From positions 1 to 64,000 of the forward strand of contig JADGFI010000025.1 of the NCBI GenBank assembly GCA_016743945.1: a DNA stretch of 64,000 bases, written 5' to 3'. Made by a program: the position numbers and the translations under genes. The notes beneath the pieces are model-generated. The model was not told where the DNA came from. It made no database searches and was given only the letters and a program-made list of their open reading frames with translations. The stretch comes from Desulfobacteraceae bacterium (GTDB taxonomy: Bacteria > Desulfobacterota > Desulfobacteria > Desulfobacterales > Desulfobacteraceae). Shown piece after piece: positions 26,779-35,483 of this stretch (position 1 is its first letter; the number at the start of each line of letters is the position of its first letter).

Positions 26779-26956
26779 TTTCCAGATACTCATTAAAGGG
26801 AATAGATTTCTCTTTTCTTGTGGCTTTTAATAATTTCAAATCATCTATATCTTCTTTTGAAATGATTTCTAAACCATCATTTTTTAAATGCTCTAAAAAC
26901 CACATGACTTTATCAACTAATTGTTTATTGTTAATGTTTATTGTTATTGAATGCAT
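26768..26956 (-). CDS. Antitoxin of the RelE-type pair
   Basis: A 62-residue acidic protein starting MHSITINI behind AGGAG with 8-base spacing. The N-terminal half could form a small dimerisation fold, and the C-terminal half (KEDIDDLKLLKATRKEKS) is the disordered toxin-wrapping tail expected of such antitoxins. It precedes and overlaps the toxin gene, the standard order. A longer frame from 26983 has no ribosome site. Confidence 0.7.
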   Translation of the reverse strand: MHSITININNKQLVDKVMWFLEHLKNDGLEIISKEDIDDLKLLKATRKEKSIPFNEYLENES

Positions 26957-27051
26957 TATAAATCTCCTGTGTATGTGTCTCAAATTATAAACTTTTCGAT
27001 ATAATCATATCCCATATTTATTTTATTCACAATTGAAATTGTTCATAGATC

Positions 27052-27237
27052 TTAAATTTTCATCAACTCATCCTCATCATTTTTTTCTGATAAAAACCTG
27101 TTTGCCTTCTTTTCTCTCAGAGCACCCTTTTTATCATTTTTTATTTTCCGGTTACCCCCATCTTCATCACAAGTGTATGGCTTGCCGCATTCAGAACATT
27201 TTGGCGTTTCAGAAAAGAGAACGTTTTCTTTTTCCAC
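27052..27237 (-). CDS. Small cysteine-pair protein or gene fragment
   Basis: A 61-residue frame starting at a GTG. It has a knuckle KCSECGKPYTC and a highly charged tail. The frame is open upstream to about 27295 without a better start, and no ribosome site is visible, so this may be the 3' end of a larger lost gene with a zinc-ribbon. Not recognised. Confidence 0.3.
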   Translation of the reverse strand: MEKENVLFSETPKCSECGKPYTCDEDGGNRKIKNDKKGALREKKANRFLSEKNDEDELMKI

Positions 27238-27272
27238 TGGAAGATCTGGACAATCAGTAAGTCCATGCCCTA

Positions 27273-27345
27273 CTGCCGGACTGCTGACCCCGAATTATTG
27301 CATCCCATATTGTTTCCCCCGGTTGGATTTAAAACAAAACCCGAT
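27273..27345 (+). pseudogene. 73-bp relic of the M18 aminopeptidase gene
   Basis: The sequence matches about 23832-23899 of the intact aminopeptidase gene with a few substitutions and small indels, including an exact 26-base core around the codons for PRLDLKQNP. It has no start, no stop and no frame continuity. It is in the same orientation as the parent gene, 3.4 kb downstream. Confidence 0.85.
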
Positions 27346-27469
27346 ATGTCCAGCATGGCGGTTTTAATTTTTTCCTGATTGGCAATGGCCCCAAGGGGCA
27401 CCAGGGCTTGCAGCCAAATTTTTTTGTACCAGCCGAGCTTTCACCAACAGATCAAAGGTTTTCCAATTG

Positions 27470-27682
27470 TTAGGGCTGGTGTGCCCCTGATTTAAGCGGG
27501 TATATTTTATCTGTTCTCCCAATCAAAGTAGGCTCAAGAGGAATACAAACAGGAGTAGATTTCCATTCTCTTGTATATTCAAAAGAAGCACTTTCACGCC
27601 CATGACGATCATGCAGCCATAACCGTCCGACAAAATGTGTTTTCCCTGCAAGATCAATATGTACAAATATATTCTCAGGCAT
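27470..27682 (-). pseudogene. HipA N-terminal fragment
   Basis: A 70-codon frame resembling the N-terminal subdomain of HipA kinases (HFVGRLWLHDRHGRESASFEY and the following PL.P segment). A full HipA has about 400-440 residues, and nothing resembling the kinase core follows. It lies directly downstream of a hipB-like fragment, the normal hipBA order, so this is a decayed persistence module. The chain ends in an unrelated tail. Confidence 0.65.
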
Positions 27683-27690
27683 ACTATCCC

Positions 27691-27933
27691 CTATAATTTG
27701 ATATCCCGGGCGCGAAGCGGGATTCTTTTTTCATCAAGCATTCGGCCCATTGTATCCTTTTCTATGTCAGCCAGATTTGTCCAAGCCACACCTAATCCGA
27801 TGGCAAAAATTACAGATGCATGATTTCCAATACCGACTCCGGAATCACCTTTTTGTATTTTTGACAGCGTCTCCCGGCTTATTCCAGCCCGATCAGCGAC
27901 ACAATCGAATGGATTTAAATTTGAACACCACAA
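27691..27933 (-). pseudogene. HipB-like HTH antitoxin fragment
   Basis: The frame contains a helix-turn-helix (VADRAGISRETLSKIQKGDSG) followed by a segment like the C-terminal part of Xre/HipB antitoxins (VIFAIGLGVAWTNLADIEKD). The expected first helix before the HTH is missing and replaced by unrelated residues, so the 5' end is lost. It ends 8 bases before the HipA fragment. Confidence 0.65.
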
Positions 27934-27953
27934 TAACCGTGTTCAATTTGCTG

Positions 27954-28030
27954 CCATTCAGCAGATACAGCGCTCCAGAAATGAGGTAAGGGAAAATAGG
28001 AAACTATTTGATCTGGAGGATTTTATTTGA
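27954..28030 (+). pseudogene. 3' end of a lost antitoxin gene
   Basis: A frame encoding IQQIQRSRNEVRENRKLF and then DLEDFI ends in a TGATG overlap with the toxin gene start at 28030. Composition and position fit the C-terminal tail of a Phd/RelB-type antitoxin. Its 5' part would lie where the hipB fragment now begins, so a deletion seems to have joined the two modules near 27.93 kb. Confidence 0.5.
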
Positions 28031-28341
28031 TGTGTCGGGTCAGACTGACCCCTACTGCTGCAAAAATATTCAACCGCCTGCACCCTGACATCAAAAAAAC
28101 AGCTCAAATCAACACTCAAAGAGTATACGACACCCCGCACACGGAAAAAGTGCTACAGGATAAACTGATCGACTTCAGGTCTTTAAAGATGAAACTCTAC
28201 CGTGCAGTATATCAAATTGATGATCGGAACAAAACCATCATTATCTATACCAATGGACACTGCAGGGATATCTATTGCTGCATGGACCTTTGGAACCATT
28301 CGGAAAAAAATTATTTCGGGGTTGTTCCGCCCTCAATATAG
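28030..28341 (+). CDS. RelE-like toxin without an intact antitoxin
   Basis: A 103-residue basic protein with a toxin-like layout: helices at the N-terminus (PTAAKIFNRLHPDIKKTAQI), then a sheet with KMKLYRAVYQIDDRNKTIIIYTNGHCRD. The ATG is in a TGATG overlap with the upstream antitoxin remnant and GGAGG lies 11 bases before it. The last 30 bases overlap the convergent folE2 gene. An intact toxin without its antitoxin is probably inactive or poorly expressed. Confidence 0.6.
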   Translation: MCRVRLTPTAAKIFNRLHPDIKKTAQINTQRVYDTPHTEKVLQDKLIDFRSLKMKLYRAVYQIDDRNKTIIIYTNGHCRDIYCCMDLWNHSEKNYFGVVPPSI

Positions 28342-29093
28342 GCATAGGCACTGTGGTTATGGATAGATTCATAATTTTCCGCACTCACTGAAAACCAGGT
28401 AATGTTTTCATCCTCCATCAGGATTTTTGCCACATCCCTTGCAATATCTTCCACAAACTTGGGATTGTTGTAGGCCTTTTCCGTGACAAATTTTTCATCT
28501 TTTCTTTTGAGAACGGAAAAGATATCACAGGAGCCGGAACGTTCAACAATGTCCACAATATTTTCAATCCAGATGAGTTTTTTAAACCGGGTGTTCACCA
28601 ACACCTCGCCCCGCTGGTTGTGGGCACCGCCATCACTGATCTCCTTTGAGCAGGGACAAACCGAGGTGACAGGAACCGCCACTTTTAACACAATGTCGGT
28701 ATTGTTATTGGCATCCAAGGAGCCGAATATGGAACAGGTATAGTCCATGAAGCCTCTGGCACCAACGCAGGGAGACACTTTTTCAATGAAATAGGGAAAG
28801 GTAATTTCAATGTGGGAGGATTCAGCTCCGAGATTTTTTTTCATGTCCCCAAGGATCGTTGTTAAAGACTCGAGGGAAACCTGGGTTCTGGAGGAATGCA
28901 AAATTTCCACAAAACGGCTCATGTGAGTGCCCTTACACTGATGGGGCAGATCCACATACATACAAATATCAGCCACTGTGGACTGAATCCCCTTTGTTTT
29001 GTCCATGACCTTTACAGGGTATTTAAGCCCCTTGATACCCACTTTATCAATGGGAATTTTTCTAAAATCGGGTTGATTTTGAGTGTCAATCAT
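28311..29093 (-). CDS. folE2: GTP cyclohydrolase FolE2 (type IB)
   Basis: Makes 7,8-dihydroneopterin triphosphate from GTP for folate and queuosine-type pathways. The 260-residue chain has the type IB hallmarks: the metal-site Cys in TSVCPCSKEISDGGAHNQRG near 147 and the conserved HMSRFVEIL near 58. It lies at the end of a minus-strand series and overlaps ttcA by 8 bases. FolE2 works with metals other than zinc in known cases, but no zinc-regulator site is visible here. Confidence 0.92.
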   Translation of the reverse strand: MIDTQNQPDFRKIPIDKVGIKGLKYPVKVMDKTKGIQSTVADICMYVDLPHQCKGTHMSRFVEILHSSRTQVSLESLTTILGDMKKNLGAESSHIEITFPYFIEKVSPCVGARGFMDYTCSIFGSLDANNNTDIVLKVAVPVTSVCPCSKEISDGGAHNQRGEVLVNTRFKKLIWIENIVDIVERSGSCDIFSVLKRKDEKFVTEKAYNNPKFVEDIARDVAKILMEDENITWFSVSAENYESIHNHSAYAYIEGGTTPK

Positions 29094-29820
29094 TTTGAAT
29101 CTCTAAAAGATAGTCAGATGCAACATTACCCATTGCCCTGAATATATTGCCCTTTATATGATTATTTTGTTTATACAAATTTTCAAGCATCTGCCGGATT
29201 TCCCCTCTTTTTGTCCTGTTTGCACTGGGACAATTATTAATAAAACCCGGTAAACCAATTTTTTTTGCAAATGCAACGATATCTTTTTTTTCAACATATG
29301 CCAACGGCCTGATTATATCAAGGTTGCCGTTGAAAAAAGATTGCCTGGGTTTCATGGTGCCGATCTTTCCTGCATAGAACATATTGATAAAAAGGGTTTC
29401 AATAATATCATCTTTATTATGCCCCAGGGCAATTTTTTTACAGCCAAGTTCTTTTGCAATTTCAAACAACCTGTTTCTTCTGAGCCGGGCACATAAAAAA
29501 CAGGGATTTTCCCTGTTTTCCTTTGAATGTGCCCGAACACCAAAATCTGTGATTTCAACCCGCAGGGGATAAAAATTTTTCCCCACATAGTCTTCAAGTT
29601 CATTGACAAACGAGTCTTTAAACCCCGGGTCCACATGGACAGGAATAATATCAAATTTTACGGGAGCTCTTTTTTGCAAGGAAAACAAGACCTGTAAAAG
29701 CGTCTGACTGTCTTTGCCACCGGAAAGCCCGACAATAATTTTATCTTTATCTGCAATCATGTCCCAGTCAGAAATGGACTTTCCCACAGCATGGCGTACT
29801 CTTTTCTCAACGGGTTTCAA
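29086..29820 (-). CDS. ttcA: TtcA-family tRNA 2-thiocytidine synthetase
   Basis: PP-loop ATPase that thiolates cytidine in tRNA. The ATP motif SGGKDS lies near residue 34, CxxC in CFLCARLRR near 114 and a third Cys in NNCPSANRTKRG near 205, the set that binds the [4Fe-4S] cluster in this family. The start appears to be TTG, 6 bases after the rpoZ stop. Length (244) is a little under E. coli TtcA. Confidence 0.85.
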   Translation of the reverse strand: MKPVEKRVRHAVGKSISDWDMIADKDKIIVGLSGGKDSQTLLQVLFSLQKRAPVKFDIIPVHVDPGFKDSFVNELEDYVGKNFYPLRVEITDFGVRAHSKENRENPCFLCARLRRNRLFEIAKELGCKKIALGHNKDDIIETLFINMFYAGKIGTMKPRQSFFNGNLDIIRPLAYVEKKDIVAFAKKIGLPGFINNCPSANRTKRGEIRQMLENLYKQNNHIKGNIFRAMGNVASDYLLEIQND

Positions 29821-29826
29821 CCGCTT

Positions 29827-30036
29827 CTATTGGTTTTCCGGTTCTTCTTTTCGTTTGGCGATAACCCTTCCTGCTGCAATCTCTCTTAAAACAGTGACAA
29901 CATCTTCATTGTTTGAGGATTTCACCAGCAGTTCGGCACCCTCCCGGACCTGACGAATCCGTTTGGCAGCCAGATGAACGAGGGTAAATCTATTATCAAC
30001 ATTTTTTAAACAATCTTCTATGGTTACTCTTGCCAA
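29827..30036 (-). CDS. rpoZ: RNA polymerase omega subunit
   Basis: A 69-residue omega subunit beginning ARVTIEDC, the family's standard start. I choose the TTG at 30036 because GGAGG sits 8 bases upstream; an in-frame ATG at 30051 overlaps that ribosome site (ATGGAGG) and would add five odd residues. The core DNRFTLVHLAAKRIRQ is intact. It is placed between greA and ttcA. Confidence 0.9.
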   Translation of the reverse strand: MARVTIEDCLKNVDNRFTLVHLAAKRIRQVREGAELLVKSSNNEDVVTVLREIAAGRVIAKRKEEPENQ

Positions 30037-30057
30037 AATAATTTCCTCCAAATTTAT

Positions 30058-30525
30058 CTAAAGAATATCGATTATCTCATATACTCTTTTTCCGCCCGGG
30101 GCTTGTAAAACAGCTTCATCCCCAGGAACTTTTCCAATTAACGCACTGCCAAGGGGAGAGGATACAGAGATCTTTCCGTTCCGTATATCCGCTTCATCAG
30201 CACCGACAATCATATATTCAACTTCTTCTTCAGAATCGAGATTCACAACCAAAACTCTTGTTGCAAATCGGACCACATCCTTGCCGACAGTGGCCGGATC
30301 AATAACTTTTGCATTACCCAGCTTATAACCGATTTCTCCGATACGGCCTTCAATAAAAGACTGTCTCTCTTTGGCAGCATGGTATTCTGCATTTTCCGAA
30401 AGGTCACCGTGGGCCCTGGCCGTTTCAATGGCTTTTATGTTTTCAGGCCGCTCAACAGTTTTCAACCGTTCCAAATCTTTTTTTAAGGCCTCAAAGCCTT
30501 CTGTTGTTATGGGTATTTGCTCCAA
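30058..30525 (-). CDS. greA: Transcription elongation factor GreA
   Basis: A 155-residue factor that stimulates transcript cleavage by stalled RNA polymerase. The N-terminal coiled coil carries the acidic tip and DLSENAEYHAAKERQ, and the C-terminal FKBP-like domain ends with SPLGSALIGKVPGDEA. All family landmarks are present. It lies 21 bases before the rpoZ start. Confidence 0.95.
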   Translation of the reverse strand: MEQIPITTEGFEALKKDLERLKTVERPENIKAIETARAHGDLSENAEYHAAKERQSFIEGRIGEIGYKLGNAKVIDPATVGKDVVRFATRVLVVNLDSEEEVEYMIVGADEADIRNGKISVSSPLGSALIGKVPGDEAVLQAPGGKRVYEIIDIL

Positions 30526-30617
30526 AATTACAATTCACTCCGTTTATAAAAATAATTGGGTTATAGACAAGATTAGCGATCTGGATAAATCACCAGTCAG
30601 ACAATACAATAGGCACA

Positions 30618-31361
30618 TTAGAATCCCTTATCTGCCTGGGTTTCTTTGTCATTTTTTGATGGAGAATGAAACATAAGTGATAAGACAGGTCCGGAAACGA
30701 CATAGGTTAAAAAGACAACAAACAATAAAATACAGGGTTCAGTGGCAATGGCCACAAAAATCAGGATCAATCCCACCAATTTATTAAATGTCATGCTCTT
30801 AAAAAGTGAAACATTTTTAAAACTTTTGTAAGCAAATGTACTGACCATACAAAAGGAAAGGCCAAACATCATTACCAGCAGAGTCACCTTGAAGGGATCA
30901 GGATTTAGTTCCAAACGGGAAAAAAACAGGACAGCGGAAACAACCGTTGCCGCTGCCGCAGGAATCGGCAATCCTTCAAAATCAGGAGAAGAAAAGGTGC
31001 TGGTATTAAAACGGGCAAGCCGCAATGCCCCGCAGGTCATGAAAAGAAACCCGGCCAGCCAGCCAGCCCTTCCCATGGGTTCAAGGCCCCATAGTACCAT
31101 CAGCAAGGCAGGCGCCATTCCAAAGGTCAAAAGGTCCGCCAGGGAATCATACTCAATCCCGAACTTGGAGGTTGTGTTGGTGGCACGGGCGATTTTGCCA
31201 TCAAGAAGGTCAAAAACAGCACCGATCAAAATGGCAATGGCGGCATCTGTAAATCTTGATTGAACCGAGGACAAAACAGAATAATACCCACAAAAAAGAT
31301 TCATGGTTGTAAACAAATTGGGAAGAATATAAATACTTTTTTTAAAATTTGTGTTTGTCAT
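30618..31361 (-). CDS. pssA: CDP-diacylglycerol-serine O-phosphatidyltransferase
   Basis: Integral membrane enzyme of 247 residues of the CDP-alcohol phosphatidyltransferase family. The catalytic DLLDGKIARATNTTSKFG followed by the two spaced aspartates (YDSLAD) is complete. About seven helices are seen. It is encoded 18 bases after psd, so synthesis of phosphatidylserine and its decarboxylation to phosphatidylethanolamine are linked. Confidence 0.93.
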   Translation of the reverse strand: MTNTNFKKSIYILPNLFTTMNLFCGYYSVLSSVQSRFTDAAIAILIGAVFDLLDGKIARATNTTSKFGIEYDSLADLLTFGMAPALLMVLWGLEPMGRAGWLAGFLFMTCGALRLARFNTSTFSSPDFEGLPIPAAAATVVSAVLFFSRLELNPDPFKVTLLVMMFGLSFCMVSTFAYKSFKNVSLFKSMTFNKLVGLILIFVAIATEPCILLFVVFLTYVVSGPVLSLMFHSPSKNDKETQADKGF

Positions 31362-31379
31362 ATAAGTATTGCCCTTCTA

Positions 31380-32042
31380 TCAATTCATAATCCCGATCAC
31401 AGTGGTGCCAGCCTTTGTTTTATCGCCTATCTTGACACAAACTTCAAAATCCAGGGGCAGGTAAAGATCAAGACGGGACCCAAATTGGATCATGCCGTAT
31501 CGGTCCCCTTTCTTAATTTGCTCACCTACTTGAACGCAATTCACAATTCTTCTGGCGATCAACCCCGCAATCTGGACAACAACAAATTTTTTATCTGCCC
31601 CGGTCTTTACAACCAAGGCATTGCGTTCGTTGTGAATGGAGGCCTTATCAAAAGAGGCATTGATAAATTTACCCGGGTTGTATTGAACCCGTTCAATAAC
31701 ACCGTCAAAGGGAATTCTGTTCACATGAACATTAAACACATTCATGAAAATACTCACCTTTTGGCAGGGTCCAGACATATACTCACAGGTTGAAAGTCGT
31801 TCAATAATAATCACACGACCATCGGCCGGAGACGCCAATTCATTTTCATCCTTGGGAATCTCCCGGTCAGGGTCCCTGAAAAACCAGCAGACAAACAGGG
31901 TCACGCCCAGAGAAATGAGACCTGCTACCGTCCACCCAAAATAAAAAAGCATCCCCGTTATGAGGATGGTTAAAAAAACGAACTTCAGCCCCGGCATCGC
32001 AATGGGCAAAACTGCCCGGGCCGGCCATTTTGATCTGTTCAT
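31380..32042 (-). CDS. psd: Phosphatidylserine decarboxylase proenzyme (short form)
   Basis: A 220-residue proenzyme with two N-terminal helices. The autocleavage site that makes the pyruvoyl group is the GS pair at about 188-189 in MIQFGSRLDLYLP, and VHVNRIPFDGV near 107 is the conserved active-site strand. The size is that of the short, archaetidylserine-decarboxylase-like class rather than the E. coli form. Confidence 0.93.
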   Translation of the reverse strand: MNRSKWPARAVLPIAMPGLKFVFLTILITGMLFYFGWTVAGLISLGVTLFVCWFFRDPDREIPKDENELASPADGRVIIIERLSTCEYMSGPCQKVSIFMNVFNVHVNRIPFDGVIERVQYNPGKFINASFDKASIHNERNALVVKTGADKKFVVVQIAGLIARRIVNCVQVGEQIKKGDRYGMIQFGSRLDLYLPLDFEVCVKIGDKTKAGTTVIGIMN

Positions 32043-32099
32043 AGGCTTTCTTTCCCAAAACTATATTCAGAGTATAATATCAAATAACAGGCCATTGTG

Positions 32100-32825
32100 T
32101 CAATATGCTTGTTTGAACTCGTTATTTGGACTTTTTTTTGCCCTGGTGTCAAATTGGAGTTCCGCATCTGATTTTCTAATGTAACTGGGCGTTAATTTAT
32201 TTTCAGGGCAATTAAAAAAATGATCATTTAAAAGAGCAGATCTTGCCAGACAAACAGCACTCACATAATCCATGGTTTCACAGGAAAACATAGCGTTTTG
32301 ATGAGTCATACCCATTATCAGCTCTTTATAGGCCTTTGATCCGGATCCGACAAACAAAGCACGTTCCCCGGCCAACAGGACCGCCTGATCTGGAGAGCAG
32401 ACAATTTCATCACTTTTGCCCACAAGGGTGCCGCTTTCAAAATGATACACGGCGCAATACACTTCATTGCGCCTTGCATCCATCATCACACAAACAGGAA
32501 CAGATGCAACACAGAACCGATAGGCAATGCCGTCAAGACTTGAAACACCGGCATCGGGCTTGGACACGGCATAGGCCAATCCTTTTATGACAGATATCCC
32601 GATGCGAAGTCCTGTAAAACTGCCCGGCCCCTTTGCTGCAATAAACCCATCGATTTCCGACAGAACACACCCGGCACGACATGCCAACAGATGTTCCACC
32701 ATGGCCACAAGGCGCTTGGAATGGGTTTGCTTGTCTGCCCAGTATTCTTCGCATACCAAAGCGTTATTCTCAAAAACAGCCAGACTGCACCCCTGCTCGG
32801 CAGTGCTTAGAGAAAGTATCCGCAA
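32100..32825 (-). CDS. tsaB: tRNA threonylcarbamoyladenosine biosynthesis protein TsaB
   Basis: An ASKHA-fold partner of TsaD in t6A tRNA modification. It starts RILSLSTAEQGCSLAV and has the AAKGPGSFTGLRIGISVIKGLAY segment near 67. I place the start at a TTG one base after the lon stop with GGAAG upstream; the longer frame runs into the repetitive lon tail and would add a nonsensical basic leader. Confidence 0.88.
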   Translation of the reverse strand: MRILSLSTAEQGCSLAVFENNALVCEEYWADKQTHSKRLVAMVEHLLACRAGCVLSEIDGFIAAKGPGSFTGLRIGISVIKGLAYAVSKPDAGVSSLDGIAYRFCVASVPVCVMMDARRNEVYCAVYHFESGTLVGKSDEIVCSPDQAVLLAGERALFVGSGSKAYKELIMGMTHQNAMFSCETMDYVSAVCLARSALLNDHFFNCPENKLTPSYIRKSDAELQFDTRAKKSPNNEFKQAY

Positions 32826-32826
32826 G

Positions 32827-35265
32827 CTATACTTCCTTTTCCGGAGCCTTTTTCGGAGCCTTTTTGGAGGCTTTTTCCGGAGCTTTTTCCGGAGCCTTTT
32901 CCAGAGCAATGTCCAGCACTTCTTTCACATCCTTGACACAGGTAAACTTAAGCTTGTTTTTAATGGCTTTGGGAATATCATAGAGATCCTTGACATTCTT
33001 TGCCGGGATAATCACATGCTTGATCCCTGCCCTTAGCGCTCCAAGTGTTTTTTCCTTGAGCCCGCCAATGGGCAGCACACGTCCCCTCAGGGAAATCTCT
33101 CCTGTCATGGCAACCTTATTGTTCACTTTTCGGTTGGTAAAAGCAGACACCAGAGCCGTTGCCATGGCAATTCCTGCCGAAGGCCCATCTTTCGGGATGG
33201 CGCCGGCCGGAACATGGATATGGATATCAAAGCTCTCAAAGGCATCCTTGTCAATCCCCAGTGCCTCCTGGTTGGCCTTGGTGTATGTCAGGGCGGCCCG
33301 GGCAGATTCCTGCATGACCTCACCGATTTGGCCGGTTACCGATAACTCGCCCTTCCCCGGAAACAAGGATATCTCAATATAAAGATGTTCTCCCCCAAAT
33401 TCTGTCCAGGCAAGACCCGTTGCAAGCCCGACCTGGCTCTCTTCTTGATCCAGTTCCGACATATAATGGGGCGGACCTAAATACTTGGTCAGGTTCTGTT
33501 TGGTCACCGCAAAACGGCCCTTTTTCCCCTCGGCAATCTGCCGGGCAATCTTCCGGCAGATGGTATCCAACCGCCTCTCCAATCCCCGCAAACCCGCTTC
33601 CAGGGTGTACTCGGAAACAATGCAGGCCAAGGCAGAGGAACTGATATGGATGGATCTTCGAATCAAACCGTTATCCTTAAGTTTTCTGGGGATAAGATGT
33701 CGTGTGGCAATGGTTATTTTTTCCGGATGGGTATATCCGGAGATCCGGATCACCTCCATTCGGTCCAGCAATGCCGACGGAATGGTATCGGTCATATTGG
33801 CGGTTAAAATAAACAATACATTGGAAAGATCAAAGGGCATGTTCAGATAATGATCTGAAAATTCGAAATTTTGTTCCGGATCCAAGGCTTCCAGGAGAGC
33901 AGAAGAAGGATCCCCCCGAAAGTCACTTCCCAGTTTATCGATTTCATCCAGCATAAATACCGGATTGTTGGTGCCGCATTGACGCAGCCCCTGGAGAATT
34001 CTGCCCGGCATGGCACCGATATAGGTCCTTCTATGTCCCCGAATTTCTGCTTCATCCCGGATTCCCCCAAGGGAGAGCCGATGAAATTTACGTTTCATGG
34101 CCTTGGCAATGGCTTGTCCCAGGGATGTTTTTCCCACACCCGGAGGGCCGACAAAACAAATAATCTGTCCTTTTTTCTTGGGATTCAACTTTCTGACACT
34201 CAAATATTCAAGGATTCTTTCCTTGGCTTTTGTCAGGCCATAGTGATTTTCATCCAGCATTCCCTCGGACTTTTTAATATCCAGAAAATCTTTTGTGGAC
34301 CGGCTCCAGGGCAATTCAACAATAGTATCAAGGTAGGTCCTGACAACCGAGGCTTCAGAAGAATCAAAATGCATTTGCTCCAGCCGTTTTAACTGCTTAA
34401 AAGTTTCCTCTTCACACTCCTTGGGCAGCTTGCATTTTTTTATCTTGGTTTTAAATTCTTCAATTTCAGCAAGCTTATCATCGCTTTCTCCAAGTTCCCG
34501 GTGAATGGCCTTGACCTGTTCCCGAAGATAATAATCCCGCTGGCTTTTTGTAATTTCATCTTTCACATCTGTCTGGATCTTCGCCTGGACAGTTGAAAGA
34601 TCAAGCTCTCTTGCCAGTAAATCGTTAACCGTCTTAAGCCGATCCTCTGAGTCTGTTATTTCCAGCAGCATCTGGGCATCTTCCACCCTAAGGTTTAAAT
34701 TGGAAGCCACCAGATCTGCCAGTTTTCCAGGAGACTCAATATGTGACAAAAGATCTCCCACATCCCCGGACAACTCCCCTTTGAGGGCCAGCAGTTTTTC
34801 ACTACTTTCCTTGACATTTCGCATCAATGCTTCGATTTCAATGTCAATTTCTTTTGGGTCCGTATCCGTCAGGAGCTCTATATCCACCTTGAAATACCGT
34901 TTCTTTTTCACATATTCAAGAATTTTTGCCTTGGCAATTCCCTGAACCAACGCCTTGATTCGCCCATCGGGCATTTTAATCATTTTTTGCACACGCCCAA
35001 TGGTGCCCACATCATAGACATCCTCAGGCCCTGGTTTTTCAACCTCGGAATCTTTTTGTGCGGACAAAAAGATATAGCGGTCAAAGTCCACACATGCCTC
35101 AACCGCTTTTATTGATTTTTCACGTCCGACAAACAAGGGCAGTAGCATATCCGTAAACACAACTACATCCCTTACCGGCATCATGGGAAGGGTTTTGGGA
35201 ATATCATCGATATTACCCTCTTTTTCTATAATCTCAATGAGATCATCAATATCTGCTTCTGCCAT
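32827..35265 (-). CDS. lon: ATP-dependent protease Lon
   Basis: An 812-residue Lon. The N-terminal substrate domain starts LPMMPVRDVVVF; the AAA+ module has GPPGVGKTS near 370 and the Walker B MLDEIDK; the protease domain has the catalytic Ser in KDGPSAGIAMATA near 695 and Lys near 738. The last 24 residues are a lysine-rich repeat tail (units of KAPE) absent from standard Lon. TAAGGAG precedes the ATG. The gene heads the series lon-tsaB-psd-pssA-greA-rpoZ-ttcA-folE2. Confidence 0.95.
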   Translation of the reverse strand: MAEADIDDLIEIIEKEGNIDDIPKTLPMMPVRDVVVFTDMLLPLFVGREKSIKAVEACVDFDRYIFLSAQKDSEVEKPGPEDVYDVGTIGRVQKMIKMPDGRIKALVQGIAKAKILEYVKKKRYFKVDIELLTDTDPKEIDIEIEALMRNVKESSEKLLALKGELSGDVGDLLSHIESPGKLADLVASNLNLRVEDAQMLLEITDSEDRLKTVNDLLARELDLSTVQAKIQTDVKDEITKSQRDYYLREQVKAIHRELGESDDKLAEIEEFKTKIKKCKLPKECEEETFKQLKRLEQMHFDSSEASVVRTYLDTIVELPWSRSTKDFLDIKKSEGMLDENHYGLTKAKERILEYLSVRKLNPKKKGQIICFVGPPGVGKTSLGQAIAKAMKRKFHRLSLGGIRDEAEIRGHRRTYIGAMPGRILQGLRQCGTNNPVFMLDEIDKLGSDFRGDPSSALLEALDPEQNFEFSDHYLNMPFDLSNVLFILTANMTDTIPSALLDRMEVIRISGYTHPEKITIATRHLIPRKLKDNGLIRRSIHISSSALACIVSEYTLEAGLRGLERRLDTICRKIARQIAEGKKGRFAVTKQNLTKYLGPPHYMSELDQEESQVGLATGLAWTEFGGEHLYIEISLFPGKGELSVTGQIGEVMQESARAALTYTKANQEALGIDKDAFESFDIHIHVPAGAIPKDGPSAGIAMATALVSAFTNRKVNNKVAMTGEISLRGRVLPIGGLKEKTLGALRAGIKHVIIPAKNVKDLYDIPKAIKNKLKFTCVKDVKEVLDIALEKAPEKAPEKASKKAPKKAPEKEV
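32830..32901 (-). repeat. Short tandem repeat encoding the Lon tail
   Basis: Imperfect 12-15-base units (GGCTCCGGAAAA-like on the coding strand) encode repeated K-A-P-E/K units at the Lon C-terminus. Their number could vary without frame change. Confidence 0.7.
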
Positions 35266-35409
35266 TTATACTCCTTATATTATCACAAATACACTGAATA
35301 GAACTTGTCCTAGGATCATCCATAGTTCCATTCAGCGATTAAAATTGCTTTCCGTCATTTATTTACAGCTGGTTCTACAATAAAACAGAATTTTCTTTTT
35401 ACAATATCC

Positions 35410-35438
35410 TTGAAAAAATATTTTTAAAATCAGATACT
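35410..35438 (+). promoter_or_regulatory. Candidate sigma-70-type promoter for pilD
   Basis: TTGAAA at 35410-35415 and GATACT at 35433-35438 with 17-base spacing, about 45 bases upstream of the pilD ATG, in the AT-rich gap shared with the divergent lon gene. Confidence 0.5.
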
Positions 35439-35483
35439 CTTGAAGATTAAGATCAATCCGCCTAAACAAGGAAATTTAAAATA

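Noticed and set aside
27173..27367. Plus-strand 64-codon frame containing the aminopeptidase-like residues
   Set aside because: Only the residues from the 73-bp relic resemble the enzyme; the start of the frame is antisense to another candidate and no ribosome site exists.
30037..30051. ATG at 30051 as the rpoZ start
   Set aside because: It contains the GGAGG ribosome site of the TTG at 30036, which gives the conserved omega N-terminus.
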